64,000 nt of DNA from Enterobacter cloacae (GTDB lineage: Bacteria > Pseudomonadota > Gammaproteobacteria > Enterobacterales > Enterobacteriaceae): NCBI RefSeq assembly GCF_013375935.1, contig NZ_CP056117.1, positions 1,240,001 through 1,304,000 of the forward strand. The letters run 5' to 3'. The position numbers and the translations under genes are program-made. The notes beneath the pieces were generated by a model. That model ran no database searches and was not told the DNA's origin. It worked only from the letters and a program-made list of their open reading frames with translations. Of the stretch, positions 1 to 9,103 are shown piece by piece; the stretch's first letter is position 1, and each line of letters opens with the position of its first letter.

Positions 1-1364
1 TCACTGGCCAGGTGGCCTCTCCATTCATCGGTACCGATGCCTTCCAGGAAGTTGACGTGCTTGGCTTATCCCTGGCCTGCACCAAACACAGCTTCCTCGT
101 TCAGTCCCTCGAAGAGCTGCCGCGCGTGATGGCCGAAGCGTTCGAAGTTGCCAGCTCTGGCCGTCCGGGCCCGGTTCTGGTTGATATCCCGAAAGATATC
201 CAGGTCGCGCTCGGCGATCTGGAGCCGCACTTCTCCACCGTGGAAAGCGACGATGCGTTTCCGCACGCGGAGGTTGAAGAGGCGCGTCAGATGATGGCGC
301 AGGCGAAGCAGCCGATGCTGTACGTAGGCGGCGGTGTGGGCATGGCCCAGGCCGTCCCGGCGCTTCGCGCGTTTATCGCCACCACGCAAATTCCCGCCAC
401 CTGCACGCTGAAAGGTCTGGGTGCGGTAGAGGCGGATTACCCGTACTACCTCGGCATGCTGGGCATGCACGGCACCAAAGCGGCTAACCTGGCGGTGCAG
501 GAGTGCGACGTGCTTATCGCTGTCGGAGCGCGTTTTGACGACCGCGTCACCGGCAAGCTGAATACCTTCGCGCCGAATGCCAAAGTCATCCATATGGATA
601 TCGATCCGGCGGAAATGAACAAGCTGCGTCAGGCGCACGTCGCGCTGCAGGGCGATCTCAACGCGCTGTTACCGGCGCTGGCACAGCCGCTGGAGATCGG
701 CGCATGGCGCCAGCACACCGCAGACATGCGCGCTGAACATGCCTGGCGTTACGACCATCCCGGCGAGGCCATCTACGCGCCGCTGCTGTTGAAGCAGTTG
801 TCCGACCGTAAACCGGCAGACAGCGTGGTGACAACGGACGTGGGCCAGCACCAGATGTGGTCAGCCCAGCACATGACCTACACCCGCCCGGAAAACTTCA
901 TCACCTCCAGCGGCCTGGGCACGATGGGCTTCGGCCTGCCTGCTGCCGTGGGTGCACAGGTTGCCCGCCCGAACGATACCGTTATCTGTATCTCCGGTGA
1001 CGGCTCCTTCATGATGAACGTCCAGGAGCTCGGCACCGTTAAGCGCAAGCAGTTGCCGCTGAAGATCGTATTGCTCGATAACCAGCGTCTGGGGATGGTG
1101 CGTCAGTGGCAGCAGCTGTTCTTCCAGGAGCGTTACAGCGAAACGACCCTCACCGATAACCCCGATTTTCTGACTCTGGCCAGCGCCTTCGGTATCCCTG
1201 GCCAGCACATCACCCGTAAAGACCAGGTTGAAGCGGCACTCGACACCATGCTGTCAAGCGAAGGGCCTTACCTGCTTCATGTCTCAATCGACGAGCTTGA
1301 GAACGTCTGGCCGTTGGTACCGCCCGGTGCCAGTAACTCACAAATGCTGGAGAAATTATCATGA
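1..1364 (+). CDS. ilvG: Acetolactate synthase II large subunit (3' part)
   Basis: Catalytic subunit of acetohydroxyacid synthase II, which condenses two pyruvates, or pyruvate and 2-oxobutyrate, in valine/leucine and isoleucine synthesis. The gene runs in from the left edge; the frame is open from base 3 (TGQVASPF...), so the GTG at 12 is an internal valine and not a start. About 453 of roughly 548 residues are visible. The ThDP-binding GDGSFMMN motif lies near base 985 and is followed by the usual [14 protein letters not shown] segment. The visible part has no frameshift, whereas E. coli K-12 ilvG is broken, so AHAS II is probably active here. The stop overlaps the ilvM start by 4 bases (ATGA), which suggests translational coupling. 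Regulation by the ilvL leader would lie outside the window. Confidence 0.97.
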   Translation, partial: TGQVASPFIGTDAFQEVDVLGLSLACTKHSFLVQSLEELPRVMAEAFEVASSGRPGPVLVDIPKDIQVALGDLEPHFSTVESDDAFPHAEVEEARQMMAQAKQPMLYVGGGVGMAQAVPALRAFIATTQIPATCTLKGLGAVEADYPYYLGMLGMHGTKAANLAVQECDVLIAVGARFDDRVTGKLNTFAPNAKVIHMDIDPAEMNKLRQAHVALQGDLNALLPALAQPLEIGAWRQHTADMRAEHAWRYDHPGEAIYAPLLLKQLSDRKPADSVVTTDVGQHQMWSAQHMTYTRPENFITSSGLGTMGFGLPAAVGAQVARPNDTVICISGDGSFMMNVQELGTVKRKQLPLKIVLLDNQRLGMVRQWQQLFFQERYSETTLTDNPDFLTLASAFGIPGQHITRKDQVEAALDTMLSSEGPYLLHVSIDELENVWPLVPPGASNSQMLEKLS

Positions 1365-1624
1365 TGCAACATCAGGTCGCCGTGCAGGCTCGCTTCAACC
1401 CGGAAACGTTAGAACGCGTTTTGCGCGTGGTCCGTCATCGCGGTTTTCAAATTTGCGCAATGAATATGGAAACGGCCACCGACGCGCAAAACATCAGTAT
1501 CGAATTAACCGTTGCCAGCCCGCGGCCGGTCGACTTACTGTTTAGTCAGTTATCAAAGTTGGTAGACGTTGCCCATGTTGCCATCTGCCAGAGCACAACC
1601 ACATCACAACAAATCCGCGCTTAA
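1361..1624 (+). CDS. ilvM: Acetolactate synthase II small (regulatory) subunit
   Basis: Small ACT-domain subunit of acetohydroxyacid synthase II, needed for full activity of IlvG. The protein is 87 residues, the size of E. coli IlvM, and begins [20 protein letters not shown], a typical beta-strand then helix ACT opening. It overlaps ilvG by 4 bases and is followed 18 bases later by ilvE, so it sits in the ilvGMEDA operon. Family knowledge is that isozyme II is resistant to valine feedback. Identification is firm from length, position and sequence. Confidence 0.95.
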   Translation: MMQHQVAVQARFNPETLERVLRVVRHRGFQICAMNMETATDAQNISIELTVASPRPVDLLFSQLSKLVDVAHVAICQSTTTSQQIRA

Positions 1625-1642
1625 GCGTGACAGGACGAAAAA

Positions 1643-2572
1643 ATGACGACAAAAAAAGCTGATTACATTTGGTTCAATGGTGAGATGGTTCGCTGGGAGG
1701 ACGCGAAGGTCCACGTGATGTCCCACGCGCTGCACTACGGTACCTCCGTTTTTGAAGGCATCCGTTGCTACGATTCTCACAAAGGGCCAGTGGTGTTCCG
1801 CCATCGCGAACACATGCAGCGTCTGCATGACTCAGCCAAAATTTATCGTTTCCCGGTCTCTCAAAGCGTGGATGAGCTGATGGAAGCCTGCCGCGAGGTG
1901 ATTCGCAAGAACAACCTCACCAGCGCCTATATTCGTCCGCTGGTCTTCGTGGGCGACGTCGGCATGGGCGTAAACCCGCCAGCCGGTTACAGCACCGATG
2001 TGATCATTGCCGCGTTCCCGTGGGGCGCCTATCTGGGTGCGGAAGCGCTGGATCAGGGGATCGACGCCATGGTGTCTTCCTGGAACCGCGTTGCGCCTAA
2101 CACCATTCCAACCGCCGCTAAAGCGGGCGGTAACTACCTCTCCTCACTGCTGGTCGGCAGCGAAGCGCGCCGCCACGGCTATCAGGAAGGTATCGCACTC
2201 GACGTCAATGGCTACATCTCCGAAGGCGCGGGCGAAAACCTGTTCGAAGTGAAAGACGGCATTCTGTTCACCCCGCCGTTTACCTCCTCCGCGCTGCCGG
2301 GCATCACCCGTGACGCGATCATCAGGCTGGCGAAAGACCTCGGTATCGAAGTGCGCGAGCAGGTGCTGTCCCGCGAATCCCTGTATCTGGCCGATGAAGT
2401 CTTTATGTCCGGTACCGCGGCTGAAATCACGCCGGTGCGCAGCGTAGACGGGATCCAGGTGGGCGAAGGCCGCTGTGGTCCGGTCACCAAACGCATTCAG
2501 CAGGCGTTCTTCGGCCTCTTCACCGGCGAAACAGAAGACAAATACGGCTGGTTGGATCAGGTTAATCACTAA
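1643..2572 (+). CDS. ilvE: Branched-chain amino acid aminotransferase
   Basis: Fold-type IV PLP aminotransferase that makes the last transamination step to isoleucine, valine and leucine from their 2-oxo acids, with glutamate as donor. It is 309 residues, equal to E. coli IlvE. The Schiff-base lysine is Lys160 (159 without the initiator Met) in TAAKAGGNYLSS. The conserved HYGTSVFEGIR segment lies at about residues 31-41, and SEGAGENLFEVKDG follows in the second half. The ATG at 1643 follows a GGACGAAAAA ribosome-binding stretch. Third gene of the ilvGMEDA operon. Confidence 0.97.
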   Translation: MTTKKADYIWFNGEMVRWEDAKVHVMSHALHYGTSVFEGIRCYDSHKGPVVFRHREHMQRLHDSAKIYRFPVSQSVDELMEACREVIRKNNLTSAYIRPLVFVGDVGMGVNPPAGYSTDVIIAAFPWGAYLGAEALDQGIDAMVSSWNRVAPNTIPTAAKAGGNYLSSLLVGSEARRHGYQEGIALDVNGYISEGAGENLFEVKDGILFTPPFTSSALPGITRDAIIRLAKDLGIEVREQVLSRESLYLADEVFMSGTAAEITPVRSVDGIQVGEGRCGPVTKRIQQAFFGLFTGETEDKYGWLDQVNH

Positions 2573-2582
2573 ATATAAATTT

Positions 2583-2602
2583 GGGACGGCTCGCACCGTC
2601 CC
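2583..2602 (+). other. Intercistronic stem-loop between ilvE and ilvD
   Basis: GGGACGG and CCGTCCC form a perfect 7-bp stem with a 6-base loop (CTCGCA). No U-run follows, so it is unlikely to stop transcription; it may stabilise the upstream ilvE message end. This gap of 60 bases is the longest inside the ilv operon. Confidence 0.6.
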
Positions 2603-2632
2603 ACTGCATAGTCAGACGGGAGTAAATAAAGC

Positions 2633-4483
2633 ATGCCTAAGTATCGTTCAGCCACCACCACCCACGGTCGTAACATGGCGGGTGCCCGCGCGCTCTGGCG
2701 CGCCACCGGAATGACCGACGCCGATTTCGGCAAGCCGATTATCGCCGTGGTGAACTCCTTCACCCAGTTTGTACCCGGCCACGTACACCTGCGCGACCTC
2801 GGTAAACTGGTAGCCGAACAAATCGAAGCCTCCGGCGGCGTGGCAAAAGAGTTCAACACCATTGCGGTGGATGACGGTATCGCGATGGGGCACGGGGGCA
2901 TGCTCTATTCACTGCCGTCGCGCGAGCTGATTGCCGACTCGGTGGAGTACATGGTCAACGCCCACTGCGCCGATGCGATGGTCTGTATCTCGAACTGCGA
3001 TAAAATCACCCCGGGGATGCTGATGGCCTCCCTGCGCCTGAACATTCCGGTGATCTTCGTCTCCGGCGGCCCGATGGAAGCGGGAAAAACCAAGCTTTCC
3101 GACAAAATCATCAAGCTCGACCTGGTCGACGCGATGATTCAGGGCGCGGATCCGAAAGTGTCTGACGAGCAGAGCGACCAGGTGGAACGCTCCGCGTGCC
3201 CGACCTGCGGCTCCTGTTCCGGGATGTTCACGGCTAACTCCATGAACTGCCTGACCGAAGCGCTGGGCCTCTCTCAGCCGGGCAACGGTTCGCTGCTGGC
3301 AACCCATGCCGACCGTAAGCAGCTGTTCCTGAATGCCGGTAAGCGCATCGTTGAGCTGACGAAACGCTACTACGAGCAGGACGACGCCAGCGCGCTGCCG
3401 CGCAACATCGCCAGCAAGGCCGCGTTTGAGAACGCCATGACGCTGGATATCGCCATGGGCGGCTCCACCAACACCGTCCTGCACCTGCTGGCCGCCGCGC
3501 AGGAAGCCGAAATCGACTTCACCATGAGCGATATCGACAAGCTCTCCCGCAAAGTGCCGCAGCTGTGTAAAGTCGCGCCGAGTACCCAGAAATATCATAT
3601 GGAAGACGTACACCGCGCGGGCGGCGTCATCGGCATTCTCGGCGAGCTGGATCGCGCCGGGCTGCTGAACCGTGACGTGAAAAACGTGCTTGGCCTGACG
3701 CTGCCGGAGTCGCTGGACCAGTACGACGTGATGCTGACCAAAGACGAAGCGGTTAAAAACATGTTCCGCGCCGGTCCTGCCGGTATTCGCACCACGCAGG
3801 CGTTCTCGCAGGATTGTCGCTGGGACACGCTGGATAACGATCGCGCCGAAGGCTGCATCCGCTCGCTGGAACACGCCTACAGCAAAGACGGCGGCCTGGC
3901 CGTGCTGTACGGCAACTTCGCGGAAAACGGCTGCATCGTGAAAACCGCAGGCGTGGACGACAGCATCCTGAAGTTCACCGGTCCGGCAAAAGTGTACGAA
4001 AGCCAGGACGAGGCGGTAGAGGCCATCCTCGGCGGCAAAGTGGTGGAGGGCGACGTGGTGGTCATCCGCTATGAAGGGCCGAAAGGCGGTCCTGGCATGC
4101 AGGAGATGCTCTACCCAACCACCTTCCTGAAATCCATGGGCCTTGGCAAAGCGTGTGCGCTGATCACCGACGGTCGTTTCTCCGGCGGCACGTCTGGCCT
4201 CTCCATCGGCCACGTTTCCCCGGAAGCGGCAAGCGGCGGCAACATCGCGATCATCGAAGATGGCGACCTCATTGAAATCGACATTCCGAATCGCGGCATT
4301 CAGCTCAGGCTGAGCGACCAGGAAATTGCGGCCCGTCGTGAAGCGCAGGAAGCGCGCGGCGACAAAGCCTGGACGCCGAAAGATCGCCAGCGTGAGGTCT
4401 CCTTCGCCCTGCGCGCTTACGCGAGCCTTGCCACCAGTGCAGATAAAGGCGCGGTGCGCGATAAATCTAAACTTGGGGGCTAA
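2633..4483 (+). CDS. ilvD: Dihydroxy-acid dehydratase
   Basis: Iron-sulfur dehydratase converting 2,3-dihydroxy-isovalerate and 2,3-dihydroxy-3-methylvalerate to the corresponding 2-oxo acids, the step before IlvE. The 616 residues match the family. Cluster-ligand cysteines are visible: Cys122 in [12 protein letters not shown] and Cys195 in [12 protein letters not shown]. Lys124 follows in the first motif and is the carbamylated Mg ligand in relatives. The C-terminal [20 protein letters not shown] motif is present. The ATG at 2633 is preceded by GGGAG. The stop TAA shares its last A with the ATG at 4483 just before ilvA. Confidence 0.98.
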   Translation: MPKYRSATTTHGRNMAGARALWRATGMTDADFGKPIIAVVNSFTQFVPGHVHLRDLGKLVAEQIEASGGVAKEFNTIAVDDGIAMGHGGMLYSLPSRELIADSVEYMVNAHCADAMVCISNCDKITPGMLMASLRLNIPVIFVSGGPMEAGKTKLSDKIIKLDLVDAMIQGADPKVSDEQSDQVERSACPTCGSCSGMFTANSMNCLTEALGLSQPGNGSLLATHADRKQLFLNAGKRIVELTKRYYEQDDASALPRNIASKAAFENAMTLDIAMGGSTNTVLHLLAAAQEAEIDFTMSDIDKLSRKVPQLCKVAPSTQKYHMEDVHRAGGVIGILGELDRAGLLNRDVKNVLGLTLPESLDQYDVMLTKDEAVKNMFRAGPAGIRTTQAFSQDCRWDTLDNDRAEGCIRSLEHAYSKDGGLAVLYGNFAENGCIVKTAGVDDSILKFTGPAKVYESQDEAVEAILGGKVVEGDVVVIRYEGPKGGPGMQEMLYPTTFLKSMGLGKACALITDGRFSGGTSGLSIGHVSPEAASGGNIAIIEDGDLIEIDIPNRGIQLRLSDQEIAARREAQEARGDKAWTPKDRQREVSFALRAYASLATSADKGAVRDKSKLGG

Positions 4484-4485
4484 TG

Positions 4486-6030
4486 ATGGCCGAGTCACAA
4501 CCCTTATCCGCCGCCCCCGAGGGGGCGGAATATTTAAGAGCGGTGCTGCGCGCGCCGGTCTATGAAGCCGTACAGGTCACGCCCCTGCAAAAAATGGAAA
4601 AACTCTCCTCGCGCCTCGACAACGTGATCCTGGTGAAGCGCGAAGACCGCCAGCCGGTGCACAGCTTCAAGCTGCGCGGCGCCTACGCGATGATGGCCGG
4701 GCTGACGGACGAGCAAAAAGCGCGCGGCGTGATTACCGCCTCGGCGGGCAACCACGCGCAGGGCGTGGCGTTCTCCTCTGCCCGTTTAGGGCTGAAGGCG
4801 CTGATCGTGATGCCGGTCGCTACCGCGGATATCAAGGTCGACGCGGTGCGCGGGTTCGGCGGCGAAGTGCTGCTCCACGGCGCCAACTTCGACGAAGCGA
4901 AAGCCAAAGCGATCGAGCTGGCGCAGCAGCAGGGCTTTACCTGGGTGCCGCCGTTCGACCATCCGATGGTGATTGCCGGACAGGGCACGCTGGCGCTTGA
5001 GCTGCTGCAGCAGGACGCCCATCTCGACCGCGTCTTCGTCCCGGTCGGCGGGGGCGGCTTAGCCGCGGGCGTGGCGGTGCTGATCAAACAGCTGATGCCG
5101 CAGATCAAGGTCATCGCCGTTGAAGCGGAAGATTCTGCCTGCCTGAAGGCGGCGCTGGATGCCGGACATCCGGTGGATCTGCCGCGCGTCGGGCTGTTTG
5201 CCGAGGGCGTGGCGGTGAAACGCATTGGCGATGAAACGTTCCGTCTGTGCCAGGAGTATCTCGACGATATCGTCACCGTCGACAGCGACGCAATCTGTGC
5301 GGCGATGAAAGATCTCTTCGAGGACGTGCGTGCGGTGGCGGAACCGTCCGGCGCGCTGGCGCTGGCGGGCATGAAAAAGTACGTTGCCCGGCACAACATT
5401 CGCGGCGAACGTCTGGCGCACGTGCTGTCTGGTGCCAACGTGAACTTCCACGGCCTGCGCTACGTTTCCGAGCGCTGCGAGCTGGGTGAACAGCGTGAAG
5501 CGCTGCTGGCAGTGACCATCCCGGAAGAGAAGGGCAGCTTCCTGAAGTTCTGCCAGCTGCTGGGCGGCCGCTCGGTGACGGAGTTTAACTACCGCTTCGC
5601 CGATGCCAAAGACGCCTGTATTTTTGTCGGCGTGCGTCTGAGCCGCGGCGTGGAGGAGCGCAAAGAGATCCTCAGCCTGCTGCATGAAGGCGGCTACAGC
5701 GTGGTCGATCTCTCTGACGATGAAATGGCGAAGCTGCATGTGCGTTATATGGTCGGCGGTCGTCCGTCGAAGCCGCTAAAGGAGCGCCTGTTCAGCTTCG
5801 AGTTCCCGGAATCGCCGGGCGCGCTGCTCAGGTTCCTGCACACGCTGGGCACGCACTGGAACATCTCGCTGTTCCACTACCGCAGCCACGGCACCGACTA
5901 CGGCCGCGTGCTGGCGGCGTTCGAGCTGGGCGATCACGAGCCGGATTTCGAAACGCGCCTGAACGAGCTGGGCTATGAGTGTCACGACGAAACCCACAAC
6001 CCGGCGTTCCGCTTTTTCCTGGCGGGCTAG
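4486..6030 (+). CDS. ilvA: Threonine dehydratase (deaminase), biosynthetic
   Basis: PLP enzyme that deaminates threonine to 2-oxobutyrate, the committed and isoleucine-inhibited step of isoleucine synthesis. Lys62 in VHSFKLRGAY is the Schiff-base lysine and PVGGGGLAAG near residue 188 is the phosphate-binding loop. Two ACT-like regulatory domains fill the last 180 residues or so, which marks the biosynthetic (IlvA) rather than catabolic (TdcB) enzyme. There are two adjacent ATGs at 4483 and 4486. The second gives MAESQPLS and 514 residues as in E. coli, so it is preferred. The 3' end overlaps convergent ilvY by 4 bases. Confidence 0.97.
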   Translation: MAESQPLSAAPEGAEYLRAVLRAPVYEAVQVTPLQKMEKLSSRLDNVILVKREDRQPVHSFKLRGAYAMMAGLTDEQKARGVITASAGNHAQGVAFSSARLGLKALIVMPVATADIKVDAVRGFGGEVLLHGANFDEAKAKAIELAQQQGFTWVPPFDHPMVIAGQGTLALELLQQDAHLDRVFVPVGGGGLAAGVAVLIKQLMPQIKVIAVEAEDSACLKAALDAGHPVDLPRVGLFAEGVAVKRIGDETFRLCQEYLDDIVTVDSDAICAAMKDLFEDVRAVAEPSGALALAGMKKYVARHNIRGERLAHVLSGANVNFHGLRYVSERCELGEQREALLAVTIPEEKGSFLKFCQLLGGRSVTEFNYRFADAKDACIFVGVRLSRGVEERKEILSLLHEGGYSVVDLSDDEMAKLHVRYMVGGRPSKPLKERLFSFEFPESPGALLRFLHTLGTHWNISLFHYRSHGTDYGRVLAAFELGDHEPDFETRLNELGYECHDETHNPAFRFFLAG

Positions 6031-6917
6031 TGGTTCGGCAGAATGTTCCAGAACGCATCGATAAGCGGCTCATGCAGCCGCTTTTTTTGTGCGCACACGC
6101 CAAGCTCGAACGGCGTCTTCTCGTCGCTGCGCTCCAGAATCATCACGCGGTTGCGCACCGGCTCCGGGCTGTTTTCCAGCACCACTTCCGGCAGCAGCGC
6201 CACGCCGCAGCCGAGCGCCACCATTGACACCATCGCCTCATGGCCGCTGACCGTGGCGTAAATCGACGGGTTGCTGATCTTCTGACGGCGGAACCACAGC
6301 TCAATGCGGCGGCGCACCGGGCCCTGATCGGCCATGATAAACGGCACCGTCGACCAGTCCGGTTTCTCCACCGAGACCTGATTACGCACCGGGCAGGGCA
6401 GCGCCGGGGCAATCAGCACCACCGCCAGATTCTCCAGCATCGAGAATGCCACCGCGCCCGGCAGCGTTTCGGGCTTCCCGGCGATGGCGAGATCCGCTTC
6501 GCCCGTCACCACTTTTTCCATCGCGTCGGCGGCGTCGCCCGTGGTGAGCTTAATTTCAACCGACGGATGCGCCGCGCGGAAGCGGTCAAGGATGGGGGGA
6601 AGATGGCTGTAGGCGGCAGTTACGGAGCAGAAAATATGCAGCTCGCCGGAGAGTGACGGTCCCTGCTGGTCGATGGTGTGCCGCAGCTGCTGATACTGCA
6701 GCAACGTCTGCTGGGCAAAGATGCGCAGCTCCTCACCGGCCTCCGTGAGCGTGACGGTGCGGTTATCGCGCACGAACAGCGGCTGGCCAAGGTCTTCTTC
6801 AAGGCGCTGGATCTGGCGCGAAAGCGTGGAGGGGCTAACGTGCATCGCCCGGGCGCTGCGGCCAAAGTGACGGCTTTCCGCCAGATGCAGGAACATTTTC
6901 AAATCGCGTAAATCCAC
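6027..6917 (-). CDS. ilvY: LysR-type activator of ilvC
   Basis: LysR-family regulator that activates the divergent ilvC gene in response to its substrates acetolactate and acetohydroxybutyrate. The N-terminal helix-turn-helix (HFGRSARAMHVSPSTLSRQI) is clear and a periplasmic-binding-like effector domain follows. The start is set at the GTG at 6917 (MDLRDLK..., 296 residues), which has GGAG 8 bases upstream and matches the E. coli N-terminus. An in-frame GTG at 6926 is too close to the GAGGG to be the better start. The gene is divergent from ilvC across 152 bases and convergent with ilvA. Confidence 0.94.
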   Translation of the reverse strand: MDLRDLKMFLHLAESRHFGRSARAMHVSPSTLSRQIQRLEEDLGQPLFVRDNRTVTLTEAGEELRIFAQQTLLQYQQLRHTIDQQGPSLSGELHIFCSVTAAYSHLPPILDRFRAAHPSVEIKLTTGDAADAMEKVVTGEADLAIAGKPETLPGAVAFSMLENLAVVLIAPALPCPVRNQVSVEKPDWSTVPFIMADQGPVRRRIELWFRRQKISNPSIYATVSGHEAMVSMVALGCGVALLPEVVLENSPEPVRNRVMILERSDEKTPFELGVCAQKKRLHEPLIDAFWNILPNH

Positions 6918-7069
6918 CGATTCCACTCCCTCTTTTTATATTGCAAAAATTGCAACATGACGTTGTGAATATATCAATTTCCGCAATAAATTTCCTGTTG
7001 TAATGTGGGTACATTCTCGCTGAAACGCGAACCGAACAATAAGACACACAACATCACGAGGTATCACCC
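6918..7069. promoter_or_regulatory. ilvY-ilvC divergent promoter and IlvY operator region
   Basis: This intergenic region separates the divergent ilvY and ilvC. A clear symmetric element TTGCAAAAATTGCAA occupies 6941-6955, consistent with a LysR-type operator near the ilvY end (O1). A second, weaker AT-rich element around 6974-6995 (CAATTTCCGCAATAAATT) may be O2 next to the ilvC promoter, and a TACATT hexamer at 7010-7015 could be the ilvC -10. A two-operator layout is established for E. coli ilvYC; exact limits here are inferred. Confidence 0.7.
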
Positions 7070-8545
7070 ATGGCTAACTACTTTAATACACTGAACCTGC
7101 GCCAGCAGCTGGCGCAGCTGGGCAAATGCCGCTTCATGGCGCGCGATGAATTTGCCGATGGCGCGAGCTACCTTCAGGGTAAAAAAGTGGTCATCGTCGG
7201 CTGTGGCGCGCAGGGTCTGAACCAGGGCCTGAACATGCGTGACTCCGGGCTGGATATCGCCTACGCCCTGCGCAAAGAAGCGATTGCTGAGAAGCGCGCT
7301 TCATGGCGTAAAGCGACCGAAAACGGCTTTAAAGTGGGTACCTACGAAGAGCTGATCCCGCAGGCGGATCTGGTGGTAAACCTGACGCCAGACAAGCAGC
7401 ACTCTGACGTTGTGCGTTCCGTACAGCCGCTGATGAAAGACGGCGCCGCGCTGGGTTACTCCCACGGCTTCAACATCGTTGAAGTGGGCGAGCAGATCCG
7501 TAAAGACATCACCGTGGTGATGGTGGCACCGAAATGCCCGGGTACGGAAGTACGCGAAGAGTACAAGCGTGGCTTCGGCGTGCCGACGCTGATCGCGGTT
7601 CACCCGGAAAACGATCCAAAAGGCGAAGGCATGGCCATTGCCAAAGCATGGGCAGCGGCTACCGGCGGCCACCGTGCGGGCGTGCTGGAATCCTCCTTCG
7701 TTGCTGAAGTGAAGTCTGACCTGATGGGCGAGCAGACCATTCTGTGCGGCATGCTCCAGGCCGGCTCCCTGCTGTGCTTCGACAAGCTGGTGGAAGAGGG
7801 CACCGACCCGGCATACGCGGAAAAACTGATTCAGTTCGGCTGGGAAACCATCACCGAAGCGCTGAAGCAGGGCGGCATTACGCTGATGATGGACCGCCTG
7901 TCCAACCCGGCAAAACTGCGCGCGTTCGCACTCTCTGAACAGCTGAAAACCATCATGGCGCCGCTGTTCCAGAAACACATGGACGACATCATCTCCGGTG
8001 AGTTCTCCTCCGGCATGATGGCGGACTGGGCGAACGACGATAAAAAACTGCTGACCTGGCGTGAAGAAACCGGTAAAACCGCGTTCGAAACGGCGCCACA
8101 GTTCGACGGTAAAATCAGCGAGCAGGAGTACTTCGATAAAGGCGTACTGATGATCGCGATGGTGAAAGCGGGCGTTGAGCTGGCGTTCGAAACCATGGTG
8201 GATTCCGGCATCATCGAGGAGTCTGCGTACTACGAATCACTGCACGAGCTGCCGCTGATCGCGAACACCATCGCCCGTAAGCGTCTGTACGAAATGAACG
8301 TGGTTATCTCTGATACCGCAGAATACGGCAACTACCTGTTCTCTTACGCCTGCGTACCGCTGCTGAAAGAGTTCATGACCACCCTGCAGGCTGGCGATCT
8401 GGGCAAGGCTATTGCGGAAGGTGCGGTAGACAACGCGCAGCTGCGTGACGTAAACGAAGCCATTCGCAGCCACGAAATCGAGAAAGTGGGCCAGAAACTG
8501 CGCGGCTACATGACCGACATGAAGCGTATCGCGGTAGCAGGCTAA
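7070..8545 (+). CDS. ilvC: Ketol-acid reductoisomerase (class II)
   Basis: NADPH- and Mg-dependent enzyme that isomerises and reduces acetolactate or acetohydroxybutyrate to the dihydroxy acids used by IlvD. At 491 residues it is the long, class II form with a duplicated knotted C-terminal domain. The Rossmann segment [20 protein letters not shown] lies near residues 38-60 and the metal-ligand region includes [13 protein letters not shown]. It has its own promoter, controlled by IlvY, and is followed by a strong hairpin. In E. coli the next gene is ppiC; here it is trmL on the opposite strand. Confidence 0.98.
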   Translation: MANYFNTLNLRQQLAQLGKCRFMARDEFADGASYLQGKKVVIVGCGAQGLNQGLNMRDSGLDIAYALRKEAIAEKRASWRKATENGFKVGTYEELIPQADLVVNLTPDKQHSDVVRSVQPLMKDGAALGYSHGFNIVEVGEQIRKDITVVMVAPKCPGTEVREEYKRGFGVPTLIAVHPENDPKGEGMAIAKAWAAATGGHRAGVLESSFVAEVKSDLMGEQTILCGMLQAGSLLCFDKLVEEGTDPAYAEKLIQFGWETITEALKQGGITLMMDRLSNPAKLRAFALSEQLKTIMAPLFQKHMDDIISGEFSSGMMADWANDDKKLLTWREETGKTAFETAPQFDGKISEQEYFDKGVLMIAMVKAGVELAFETMVDSGIIEESAYYESLHELPLIANTIARKRLYEMNVVISDTAEYGNYLFSYACVPLLKEFMTTLQAGDLGKAIAEGAVDNAQLRDVNEAIRSHEIEKVGQKLRGYMTDMKRIAVAG

Positions 8546-8555
8546 CAACGACGAA

Positions 8556-8581
8556 TCGGGTGGCGCAAGCCACCCGACTTG
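8556..8581 (+). terminator. Terminator between ilvC and trmL
   Basis: TCGGGTGGC and GCCACCCGA form a perfect 9-bp stem closed by a GCAA tetraloop, followed by CTTGCTTTT. It probably ends the ilvC transcript; the weak T tract makes efficiency uncertain. Confidence 0.75.
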
Positions 8582-8584
8582 CTT

Positions 8585-9058
8585 TTAGCTACGCAGTATC
8601 GCGCCGGGATATCCCAGCTGGCGCCACGCCTCATACACCACCACCGACACCGCATTCGACAGGTTCATGCTGCGGCTGTCCGGCATCATCGGAATACGAA
8701 TTTTTTGTTCAGCCGGTAAAGCATCAAGAATAGTGGCCGGCAGGCCGCGGGTTTCCGGGCCAAACATCAGATAATCCCCATCCTGATAGCTTACCGCGCT
8801 GTGCGCTGGCGTGCCTTTTGTGGTCAGGGCGAACATGCGCTGCGGCTTCTCTGCTTCCAGAAACGCGGCGTAATCGTGATGGCGAACCACGGCGGTAAAT
8901 TCATGATAATCCAGCCCCGCGCGGCGCAGGCGTTTGTCGTCCCACGTAAAGCCCATCGGCTCAATAATGTGCAGACGAAAACCGGTGTTGGCGCACAGGC
9001 GGATGATATTGCCGGTATTGGGTGGAATTTCTGGTTCGAATAAAACGATGTTAAGCAT
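8585..9058 (-). CDS. trmL: tRNA (cytidine/uridine-2'-O-)-methyltransferase TrmL
   Basis: SPOUT-fold methyltransferase that 2'-O-methylates the wobble base (position 34) of two leucine tRNAs. The 157 residues match E. coli TrmL (YibK). The N-terminus [20 protein letters not shown] and the C-terminal knot motifs FGPETRGLP and [17 protein letters not shown] (SAM binding) are all present. In E. coli trmL lies between lldD and cysE; here its 3' side faces ilvC instead of cysE, and a transporter gene separates it from lldD. Confidence 0.96.
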   Translation of the reverse strand: MLNIVLFEPEIPPNTGNIIRLCANTGFRLHIIEPMGFTWDDKRLRRAGLDYHEFTAVVRHHDYAAFLEAEKPQRMFALTTKGTPAHSAVSYQDGDYLMFGPETRGLPATILDALPAEQKIRIPMMPDSRSMNLSNAVSVVVYEAWRQLGYPGAILRS

Positions 9059-9103
9059 GCTGCCCCCTTAATTGCGGGGGCAGAATAGCAGAAAAGAGAG
9101 CGA

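Noticed and set aside
2909-4498. 529-codon open frame antisense to ilvD
   Set aside because: It is a shadow of ilvD codon bias in GC-rich DNA: low-complexity Arg/His/Gly-rich product, no ribosome-binding site and no family resemblance.
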